NCBI GenBank assembly: GCA_963920665.1
Contig: OY987272.1
Span: 7,693,001 to 7,757,000 of the forward strand
Reading direction: 5' to 3'
Source of the DNA: Straminergon stramineum
Taxonomy: Eukaryota; Streptophyta; Bryopsida; Hypnales; Calliergonaceae
Length of the DNA: 64,000 nt
Shown here: piece by piece, positions 55,820 through 64,000 of the stretch
How positions within the stretch are numbered: position 1 is the first letter of the stretch
How the letters are laid out: each line of letters opens with the position of its first letter
The notes under the pieces: model-generated
What the model was told of the DNA's origin: nothing
Databases searched by the model: none
Seen by the model: only the letters and a program-made list of their open reading frames with translations
Position numbers and translations under genes: made by a program

Positions 55820-56517
55820 TTAAGCCTTAAATGCCGACATGGACGTTTTGTGTACGATGGATGACAAAGAATCTTCCTACATAGGACAAAAGTGCAATGG
55901 TTCATCCTTGGAATTTTTTACAAAAAGGAGAGATCTTGTACAATTGTTTGACCTCCAAAAAACATTTTTGATTAATTTTTTTAAAGTAAGGTAAAACAGC
56001 CCATTATGGAACTTTTGCCCATTACGGAACTCTGTGAATGAGCCCATTATAGTTTTCTTTTCATTTTTGAGATTTGGGCCACATTCAATGTCTTAGCTAA
56101 CGGGAATGGAGTAATTAGTGACTGCAATAGGAACTTTCAGTTTTTTAGTGTTAGTTCATTGCAGGAAGTGCCTTTTTCAAGTATTCTGTGTTAGAAAATA
56201 TTGTGACTGTAACCGGTAAGTAAGATGAGTGTTATGGATCAGTTTTTGTTGGTTTTGGGGTAGTCTACACGTTGTGATGGGCTGAACACTTAAAAAATTC
56301 ATAACAAATTCACACTTTGTCAGAAAAATATAATTTCAAATGCTCTCACCATTTCTGTCACTTGACTTTCTCTGGAAAAAAAAGTAGAAAATTTCAGAAA
56401 TGGCAAGAGGGCAAATCCCCCATTTGGTCCGTAATGGGCTGTTTTACCTTAGATGATGTCACAGAGTTCCAAAAGCAATGATTTCCACGGTCACCAGTCC
56501 GTCCTTTTAAGGGTTAA
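55820..56517 (+). mobile_element. MITE family A, copy 3, interrupted by MITE B
   Basis: The outer parts 55820-55988 and 56452-56517 together make a 235-bp family A element. Its ends are 'ttaagccttaaatgccgaca' and 'cgtccttttaagggttaa'. The interruption falls in 'ttaaagTA|gatgatgtcaca', which is uninterrupted at 17648-17664 and 62452-62468. Confidence 0.9.
55989..56449 (+). mobile_element. MITE family B copy 2 (Tc1/mariner-like, TA duplication)
   Basis: 461 bp with terminal inverted repeats AGGTAAAACAGCCCATTA.GGA (21 of 22 positions match) flanked by TA on both sides (55987-55988, 56450-56451). It has no coding capacity. The same element in reverse orientation is at 24509-25258. TA target duplication with TIRs indicates mobilisation by a Tc1/mariner-type transposase (Stowaway-like). 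Confidence 0.92.
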
Positions 56518-56574
56518 TGTAAACCAGTACCAAAATCAAAATCAGGTAAGATTTGGGCATAAATTCGCCAAAAA

Positions 56575-56800
56575 TTTGAAGGCTGGGGAGTGGGCCGGGG
56601 GCCCTTCCCAATTTCCCATATAAGTTAGACCCGAAATCACGGGCCCACGAGTCCCGTAATTCACGGGTCTCCGCTGCTGCGACCTGGGCCCAACCTGGGT
56701 CCAACCTGGGTCCAACCAGACCCTTGGCCTGACCCAACCCGCGCCCGTCCCAACGCCCGACCCGTCCCGGGGAGCATCTCTCTGCTTCCCCTTCGCATAT
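56575..56800 (+). promoter_or_regulatory. GC-rich promoter region of the FLZ gene with Site II-like TGGGCC motifs
   Basis: An abrupt GC-rich island in AT-rich surroundings upstream of a gene. It contains several TGGGCC/GGCCCA motifs (near 56590, 56641, 56686), the Site II consensus bound by TCP factors, and a short tandem 'acctgggtcca' repeat (56691-56718). The promoter role is inferred from position and motif content. Confidence 0.55.
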
Positions 56801-56879
56801 GAGCCCTTCTACGACGTCCTCTCTGTCACTTGCCCCCCGACTGCCCTGCTCTTCGCCATTGCGCATTCGCGCACCATCT

Positions 56880-57390
56880 CTACAAGTTCCGTGTAGTTTC
56901 AGTAGTTTCCATCAAGCATCGTTTCAAGTTCTACTTTTCGAGCTCTGGTTACATAGCTTTAGTCACATTTGTCCATTGCTTTCTTTTCTCCTTTGTAGTT
57001 CCCTGCTTGTGCGCCTCAGATCGGTTTGAAAAACACGTTTAGTGGAGGGTAACATACGTGTGTATGCATACGTTTTAATGGTCTTTTGTGGGTTGTAGCA
57101 CATCAAGAGCTCTTCTCACTTGCAAGCACAAACCCATCTACACAGTTTCTGTGTTAGTTTTTATCTTTTCTAGCAAGTTTATTGCACTTGAGCTCTTCTT
57201 TTCAAGCTCTGGTTTCATAGCATTGGTCGCATTCTCTCATTGCTTTCTTCTTTCCTTTGTAGCTCCCTGCTTGTGTGCCTCAGATCGGTTGGGAAACACG
57301 TTTGGTTGAGGGTAGCTTGTGTGTGCATACATTGTAACGACCTTTGCTGAGTTGTAGTATATCGAGAACTTCTCTCATTTGTAACAAGAG
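56880..57390. repeat. Tandem duplication (about 262 bp) of the FLZ gene leader
   Basis: 'gagctctggttacatagctt', 'ttgctttcttttctcctttg', 'ccctgcttgtgcgcctcaga', 'aaacacgttta' and a 'tgtgtatgcatacgtttt'-like block (56940-57090) recur at 57200-57350 with an offset of 262-263 bp. The beginning of a third unit ('atcgaga.cttctctca') precedes the start codon. Similarity is high. Confidence 0.88.
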
Positions 57391-57430
57391 CTACGAGAGT
57401 GTACGATATCGGACGGAGAGCACGGCAAGT

Positions 57431-58508
57431 ATGGCAGGGAAAAGGCCGCGGTCACTGTCCCGCACGGTGAGCGTGTCGCATTTAGGATCTCGAACCGTTT
57501 CTCAAGAGTGTCCAGCCAATAATCCCATTGAGAATCCTGTCCCTGTGTCTTCTCCACGCATTGTTGTCGGTTTCGATCCAAAGCCGTTCGAAACCTCGCC
57601 TCAGTATTCCCCGAGTTTCCACGAGAAGTCTTCTTCCCCGCGTTCGGTTCTCAACAGCCTCTTCTCACGGCACCAGCGCAAGGTGAGCGACGGAGTGGGC
57701 TTAGGCATTGCTCTTGCCGAGGGTTGTCAGGTTCCCAATGTTGTTGTCCCTGTTGTTGGTCCATGGGAAACACTGGTGGTACATCAACGGCGTCATAGCA
57801 GCCCCATCCCGGCTCTAGTTCGGGATGCAGGAGTTGTTCCTCAACGGAAGGAATGTAATCAGGAGCGTGCTGAGTTTGCTTGCATGAAGCCTGTTGATCG
57901 TCGCGACGCGTTTGTGTCTGTTGAAGCGCCAGCGCGAGGGAGTGTTGTTACAGAAAAAGTTGTGACGGTGTCCTCGCACTTCCTTGATGATTGTTCGTTG
58001 TGCAAGCGTCATCTACCGAAAGACCAGGACATCTTCATGTACAGGTATGGCCTCTGCGGTTTCACCATTTTGGATTCCCTTTCGTCATGTTGTTAGCGAA
58101 GCTACGATATCATTCTCCGTATCGTTCGGTTTTCCCCATGTTGTTTGTGCAATGCTAGTTCAGGTTCACTATGTTGCTTCGCCTTTCACCGTGTTCTTCG
58201 TGCAATGCTAGTTCCCCTTCACCAAGGTCGATCTTCTGGAGCCCGTTTCTTTGATGTTTGGTGCTTCTTGTTTTGGATAGCCCGGTCACTTTGTTGTTTG
58301 CAAAGATACTACATGTTTTCACCATGATTTGGATCCCGTGATTCTGATGCTGAGAGTTGGGTGTTGCAGAGGGGACAAAGCGTTTTGCAGCTTAGAGTGC
58401 AGATCACAACAGATGATACTCGATGAGTACGGAAAGACCTGCTCGTTGCAAGGAGCGTCAGTCGCACGCTCACGATGCGCTCCAGTATCATTCGTTGCTG
58501 CCGGGTGA
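57431..58508 (+). CDS. FCS-like zinc finger (FLZ, DUF581) protein, 2 exons
   Basis: FLZ proteins are plant-specific adaptors that bind SnRK1 kinase subunits and link energy status to growth. Exons 57431-58044 and 58370-58508 total 753 nt, 250 aa, joined AG|A to give Arg. The FLZ domain is split by the intron: HFLDDCSLCKRHLPKDQDIF, then MYR|GDKAFCSLECRSQQMILDE. Its Cys pairs are C188/C191 and C211/C215, with the diagnostic Phe-Cys-Ser at 210-212. The N-terminal 180 residues are Ser/Pro/Val-rich and disordered, with a conserved-looking SPRSVLNSLFSR-type motif. The start at 57431 opens MAGKRPRSLSRTVS. The frame is open further upstream through duplicated leader sequence with a GTG/ATG-like start, which I do not favour. 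The intron contains a 53-bp tandem repeat ('gtgcaatgctagttc' at 58147 and 58200). Confidence 0.92.
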
Positions 58509-59529
58509 CTAGGCTACAGGACCTGACATCGTCGAAGCCTTGGATCTAGCACAGCCCAATCAAGCCATGTTCAGTGGATGTACATCTTATGGAGGTTTCA
58601 TGTATACAGCATGGGAAGGGAAGGGAAAACGGGATTAACAAGCATTCACAGCACGTGTGCAGAGGCGGGTACACAATTTCTTTGTTCTATTGAAGGTGAT
58701 TAAAATCTTAAAAAGTGTAAAATGACGACGACAATGGTGTAGATAGGTACACATGATCTCTTCCTTCAATCTCTCGAGTTACTATTACTGGAGAGGCAGT
58801 TTTGTACAGCGATTTATGTGCTCTTTATGGAGATTCTTACCGACATCTGGATAGACATGCGACCAGGTTCTCGAAGTGAATCAATTTTTGGGGTTGGATA
58901 TTGCAGTGGATCAGCAGCAATAAGGGCATGGAGTTTAGTACTTTCTTTTGATGAGGTTTGTCGGCAATCGAGCAGGTTGTAGGTGGGCATTACATATTTG
59001 CATGATTAGTGCATGGGTATAATTATGCAAGAGATGAACATTGCAAATGGCATGTGAAGCAGTTCTCTGCTCCATAATGTTATTACTATTCTTCGAGGAG
59101 GTTATCGGGATAATCAAAGGAGCTTGTATCGAGGATTTATTTAGTAATACTACAAGCTTGTCAGCATTGATGGTAGTTCTGGGAATGGGAGGTTTTGAGG
59201 GCTTTGATTTTTTAACACCCTACTTTTATTAACAAAGCTACTTTTTGATGTGAATTTGGTTGCAAAGTTGCTTTGTCATTGTTGAATGTCTTATTACTTG
59301 TCATGACTTGGTCGTGTACTGTCCAATGTGACCATTGCTGTTCAGAATCATACTTCTTGCACGGCTACGACCACGAATTAGTCGTGGGTTCGGACAAGGG
59401 ATACGGCCCATGCGGTTCATTCTCTTACAGCTGTTGGTTTGCTGTCAACTCCTGGAGTGCGTACTGAGTTTTGTGGACTCCTTTTATGTTTCAGTTGTAA
59501 CATGTGGGGCTCAACATTCTCCAATGTGG

Positions 59530-60060
59530 ACCAAAGTGATTGCATGATTGTACACATTTCCCTGAAGTCGTTAGATGTGAAGTAACATATTTGATTGTTT
59601 ATAACAAGAGTGTATCTACACAAATCCTTGTTGATCAAGACCTGTTTCAAGATTTTTCAAATGGATCAAATGTGATTGCATGATTGTTTGGAATAAACCT
59701 TGAATTGTTAAGTTAGCTTAGATGCTGAAGATTGGTATTAGTGTGTTCCTAATGTTCGATGATGCTCATAACTTCACCAGGCGCGTGTGCATAGAAAAAG
59801 TCTCTGGTACTTCGCAGATTTGTGATTTTTCAAGACTTGTCACAGGGAACCAATTTGGTTGCATGATTGTACTGTCCAGTACAGCACATGATCACCTTGA
59901 GTAGTCAGTTAGATGTGAAGTATTAATTTGTCAATAAAACTTGATGGAAGGTGACTGTTTCTACACTCTTTGTTGAGTTCAAAGATCTGTTCCAAGATTC
60001 TTTGAAGGAACCAACTTGATAGCATGATTGACCATGATCACCTCAGTTAGTAACTCAAAC
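59530..60060. repeat. Diverged tandem repeat, period about 135-185 bp
   Basis: The anchor 'gcatgattg(t/a)' recurs at 59542, 59678, 59861 and 60022. It is accompanied in several units by 'gttagatgtgaagta', 'cctgtttcaagattttt' or 'tctgttccaagattcttt', and 'gatcacctcagtta'. Units are strongly diverged. Confidence 0.55.
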
Positions 60061-62159
60061 GCTTAAGTGTCAATTTATTATGAAGATGGGATGTCCATAA
60101 AGTTTCATTGTAAGAGATTTTGGATTTTTCTTGAATAGAAGGAACACCTTACCCACTTTGGTTCATATGTTTTGGACTCCATTTGAATGAGACATAAATT
60201 TTGAGGTTGGAATTGGAGAATGCTTTAGAAGTGTCCTCACCCTAAAATGTTTCAGCAGTGAGATAAGAAAAATCTCGACATGATTGTTTAGTTTATTTTT
60301 AGAAACTTTGATGTTGAAGGATTAATTTTTGATGTCAACAAGGTAGATATAACACTTGAAAAGCATTCATTTTTGAGGGAATATTTGACAAAATATCACC
60401 TTTTGATACATTTCTTAATTATACAAAGGTATTATAGATTCTACTCATACAAAACTTCAAAACTTGTAGAAAATATGTTGATTGTAACTACCACCTTGTT
60501 GTCACCTTCCTATGAATCTATAGTCATTACTTAAAATCTTTTTAATTGTTAATTCAATTATGAAATTAAAGTAAAATACATGAAAAAGTAGAAGCATAAG
60601 TACACTTGGTAGTTGGTTAAGGTATGCCAAATTGGTGCACAAACACAATAATGTAATCTCTAGTAGATTATGTGTATTGCAAGGTATTTATTAAAATATT
60701 TGTATATTATTTAGTGATCTTTTCAAGTTTATAGACACACTAAGATCAAAGCAATTTTAGGGAGTCAAATTTGGATGTGAGACTAAACATTCTAACTTTT
60801 TCAATGGCCTCTTGCAAGTACATTAACAAAGTCTTCTTCATTTTATGTTAAATTTTAGCTAGTATCCTATGTTTGGGTCAATTTTGTAAATAATTAAGCA
60901 AAATTTGAAGCATGTCTAAAATTTTATAAATTTGTAGACCAATATTTGAAAAACAAAGAAAATTTGAAGGTTCTTAGTTCATGCCACCCTGACTTTTGAA
61001 GGGAAACTAAGCACAAAAGATATCCAAAATGATGAACATTACAAGGACAAATATAAGGTGGAGTTGGGGGCCATTTTGTGTAATGAACGGTTTATTTATA
61101 GAATAGTGGAGGTGGTGAAATTACAAAGTTTTTTTTTTTAATACTCTATCTTTTTTTTTAACTTCTTTATAACATGTTTTGATAGTAGTAGTGTAGTTTC
61201 TTGATGTGCAAAGAATAGATTTTGGCATCACCTAGATTACACTTGTAGCCTCCAACACATTGCATCTTTGAAAATTTGTAACTAAAGTAAAGGCACTTGT
61301 ATCTAATCAAATAAGGAATTTCAGACATGATCTAAAGTAGTGCAAGGTGAAGCAAATATTTTCAGAGGTGTAACAATAAGAATGATTGAGATTGCCAAAA
61401 ATTTGGTAATTTTATCACTTGAACTAAAATTACTATGAATTTTGAAAGTCAAATGAGGGTCCAGACCAGTGTCCAATGTCTAGAGTCTTCCAAAACCACT
61501 CACTTAGAGTCACTCATTGTGAATGACATGTATCATGGCACTTTGGTACCTAGACATGCTATAGCATGCAAGATGCGGGACATATGTCATTTCAAAAAAA
61601 TTGAAATGAATCCCAACATCTCTTGAATTTGAGACACCCTATTGATTGCTAATAGGGTGTTGCTTAGTAATGGGTGCCTTCACCTCAATTCATAGCTAGT
61701 GATTTCAAAATTTATGCAACCACCTCCATTATGATTCAAGTGAAAACACCTACTTGCAAAAATTGTTTGTCAATTATTATTGTCCTACATAGAAAAATTC
61801 TTTGTCATTCATCAACACAAAATTGGTAGTGACGTCATTACAGGATTACAAGTAGAAAACTGGCAGTGTGCCGAGTTACAAGATCAATGCTTTGAAATTG
61901 AGTAATAGTAAATATTTGAGACCACAAATCATTTTGTAACAATGTCTCACAATAATATTCTTTCATACACTAAATACACGGTACTTGGTAAGTGGTCTTT
62001 ATCTGTTTGTACATAGTTCATTTCCAATTATATCACAGTAATGCTGAAAAATTACACTCAAGAATCCTCATTATTACTCTAAACCCCTTATGATCACATT
62101 AACCTGCAAGGTATTGATGTATGAAGTTGCAAACTCATTACACGATTACTAAGGTGACT

Positions 62160-62600
62160 ACACCTAAATATGTATGAATAAACTTTGTAGACAAATGGGT
62201 ATGTAAAGAAGTAGAGATGTTCATCCTTAAAATTTTGTGTGAGAAAGGGAGGTCTTGTTCAATACCATAGTTTGACTTGTAATGAGTGCTCTTGGATAAC
62301 CCACAAATATTGACACTGATGTTTAGTGTTGGATAGATAACAAAGAATCTCTCTATGTAGGACACAACTACAACTATTCATCCTTGGGATTTTGTGGGAG
62401 AGGAGAGATTTTCTACAATACTTTGACCTCCAATGAGTATTTTTTATTTTTTTAAAGTAGATGATGTCACATGGTTCCAAAAGGGTTGATTTCCACTGTC
62501 ACTAGTTCGTCCTTTAAGGGTTGAGTCAATGATTTACACAATACCAAAAAGGATGATTTCCACAATCACTAGCCCATTGTTTAAAGATTAAGTTCCAAAG
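62160..62600 (+). mobile_element. MITE family A nested inside another MITE family A
   Basis: A complete copy (62293-62524, ending 'cgtcctttaagggttga') interrupts an older one. The older copy's 5' part is 62160-62292 ('gttcatccttaaaattttgt', 'gtttgacttgtaatgagtgc') and its 3' part 62525-62600 ('ccaaaaaggatgatttccac', 'ccattgtttaaagatta'). The inner copy carries an empty 'aaagtagatgatgtcac' site. Confidence 0.72.
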
Positions 62601-63542
62601 TTATTTTGATGAGAGTAAGAATATAGATAGAATCTTTTGTAGATGTGGGATTATTGTAGACAATGGAGCTAAAGTGAAGAAAATGTTTATACCAAATTAG
62701 AGAATGAGTAATAGACAACTATGAGTGTGCAAAGAATTAGAATGATCCATTGTTGGTACAATGAGAATTCAACTAGTATACAATATCATTGACATTAAGA
62801 TATGAGAAATACACAAATCCAAGGCTATAATACTAACAACCTTGTAAAGGATTCCCTTTGAGGACCTTTGGATTTGGTAGACATTGCTTTCATAATTTAA
62901 GCAAAGCAATCAACACTGAAAAATACAAATTCAATGTGCAAAAATACAAGCTTAATTTGAGAAGAATTGAACATGGGGATACATAGAATCTTCCACTCAA
63001 AATTGACACAAGTTCATTTGTACATCTTTCATATTTATCAACGCTTACAAAGGAGAAGTTGAAGCCAATGTCTACAACAAAAGATGGAAAAGACTCAAAA
63101 TAAACATGTTGCTGACTATAATACATGAAAGTACTAAAAACATTGCTATACACAATGTTATATGCCATATTTTTGTATGGTGACCTTTCCAAAAACAACC
63201 TATCCACTTGTGCCATCTTTGTATTTGCTTCCCCCCCCCCCCTAAACACCAATGTTGTTCGAGGCACAAAAGGGACACACCTTTTGCAATTCTTTCCATG
63301 TATTATATATGGAGCTAGTAGATATACCATGTATAAAACACAAATAGCAAATCACTGGTGCATGCAATTGTTTTTTTCCAAATCTGATTGCTCCAATTCT
63401 TTCTCTATCAAACAAATTATTAGTCTCAATTTCCTAACTACCTCTGATTCCTTGGACCAATGAAAGACGGCTCTCTCAACAAGAATTGTTGATATTGGGG
63501 ATCGAATATGGCTAGCATCAGGAAAGTAACCCCCATTGCTTT

Positions 63543-63722
63543 AGTATTGTTTCAAAGGGCTCACAATCCAACATTGAAAATATACTATTGCAATATTGCA
63601 AATGTATTGCAACAATACACTTTTAATAGGTATATATATTGAAAATGTATTGTTGCAATACATTTGCAATATTGCAGCAATATACTTTTAATATTGGACT
63701 GTGAGCCCTTTGAAACAGTACT
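63543..63722. mobile_element. 180-bp foldback palindrome with 85-bp arms
   Basis: The arms 63543-63627 and 63638-63722 pair over 85 positions with 75 matches and a 10-nt loop. The terminal sequence is 'agta(t/c)tgtttcaaagggctc'. The ends can be read as TA target duplications around TTGTTTCAAAGGG-type inverted repeats. All ten arm differences are transitions. Non-coding. Confidence 0.92.
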
Positions 63723-63941
63723 CGGAAACAATGTGGGGGGCTTTTTTCCGATCAGGCTCTCCGCAAGCACGAAACCTTCACCGTTAAGCCATGGCAATAA
63801 AATCCAAGTTTTGTTAGCAATGTTAATTATATGACCACAAACTCTGAAAACTTTGTGACTGAGGCACCTCAATGTCATGGCTAAGCTAACAACGACCATA
63901 AAAACTGCAGCAAATTTTACGAGTGAAATAGAGCTCGTCAT
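63723..63941 (-). CDS. Possible secreted or membrane-anchored N-terminal exon, partial
   Basis: A frame from ATG at 63941 begins MTSSISLVKFAAVFMVVVSL, a good signal-peptide or anchor shape, followed by about 50 residues without a recognised family. Downstream the frame continues into the 85-bp-arm palindrome (63543-63722), which must be foreign to it, so any real coding part ends or splices before 63722. It could be the first exon of a gene, a relic, or chance. The window edge prevents checking the promoter. Confidence 0.25.
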
Positions 63942-64000
63942 CTGTCGTAGCGTTGCATGTGCAGAGAGCTACTGCAGTGATAATTTCTTCCAGACGAAGA

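Larger units (their letters stand above)
58509..63540. other. 3' flank of the FLZ gene and AT-rich repeat-bearing DNA
   Basis: 58509-59530 presumably includes the FLZ 3' UTR. 59530-60060 is a diverged tandem repeat. 60090-60230 resembles the 51325/54838 repeat pair. 62160-62600 holds a self-nested MITE A. Frames of 60-146 codons (for example 62890-63330 minus) are AT-driven and carry no recognised motif. Confidence 0.55.

Noticed and set aside
56507..56866. 119-codon minus-strand frame rich in Gly/Arg/Pro
   Set aside because: Produced by the GC-rich promoter island and its short tandem repeats; no motif, antisense to the FLZ promoter.
62890..63330. 146-codon open frame on the minus strand
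   Set aside because: AT-rich, Tyr/Phe/Ser-heavy composition typical of chance frames, crosses a poly-C tract, no recognisable domain.

Overview
This is nuclear DNA from a land plant. The genes are intron-rich, with canonical GT..AG junctions and introns of roughly 70 to 930 bp. Their best-recognised products are plant proteins: remorin, an FCS-like zinc finger protein, a plant-type protein O-fucosyltransferase and a chloroplast-type lumazine synthase. TTTAGGG-type telo-box motifs occur many times. Gene spacing of about 5 kb, short AT-rich introns and an intergenic space full of small non-autonomous elements suggest a compact genome such as a bryophyte (moss). That organism guess is inference from general impression, not from a marker sequence.

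Layout from left to right: LCMT1, the PP2A leucine carboxyl methyltransferase (+, 0.56-6.4 kb, 13 exons); a 5'-truncated, stop-containing RPN10/PSMD4 pseudogene (-, 9.2-10.9 kb); lumazine synthase (+, 14.1-16.5 kb, 8 exons); a twin-CX9C (CHCH) protein (-, 17.3-19.2 kb, 5 exons); a plant protein of unknown function (-, 21.6-23.6 kb, 5 exons) with a 67-bp minisatellite just upstream; an O-fucosyltransferase-like gene (+, 27.2-29.3 kb) preceded by a decayed partial duplicate of its own first exon; an 802-aa remorin (+, 31.4-36.0 kb, 9 exons); TCAB1/WDR79, the telomerase/Cajal-body WD40 protein (-, 36.6-42.4 kb, 14 exons), tail to tail with remorin; a small alpha/beta hydrolase (-, 44.1-45.8 kb) with tandem repeats in its intron and 5' flank; about 11 kb of AT-rich repeat-dominated DNA; an FLZ-domain gene (+, 57.4-58.5 kb); and another repeat-rich AT stretch to the right edge. 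The exon chains given for nine of the ten genes were checked by hand for reading-frame continuity and divisibility by three. The tenth, RPN10-like, does not join cleanly.

The genes have no shared pathway; this looks like an ordinary euchromatic segment. The most informative structure is in the transposon debris. A 461-bp TA-flanked MITE sits inside a 235-bp MITE whose empty site is preserved elsewhere in the window. A second copy of the 461-bp MITE has itself been split by a Mutator-like foldback element with a 10-bp target duplication. Another MITE family occurs in this window only inside introns. Two long hairpin palindromes and several minisatellites complete the picture. I see no CRISPR array, operon, rRNA or tRNA gene, and no clear previously undescribed multi-gene system.
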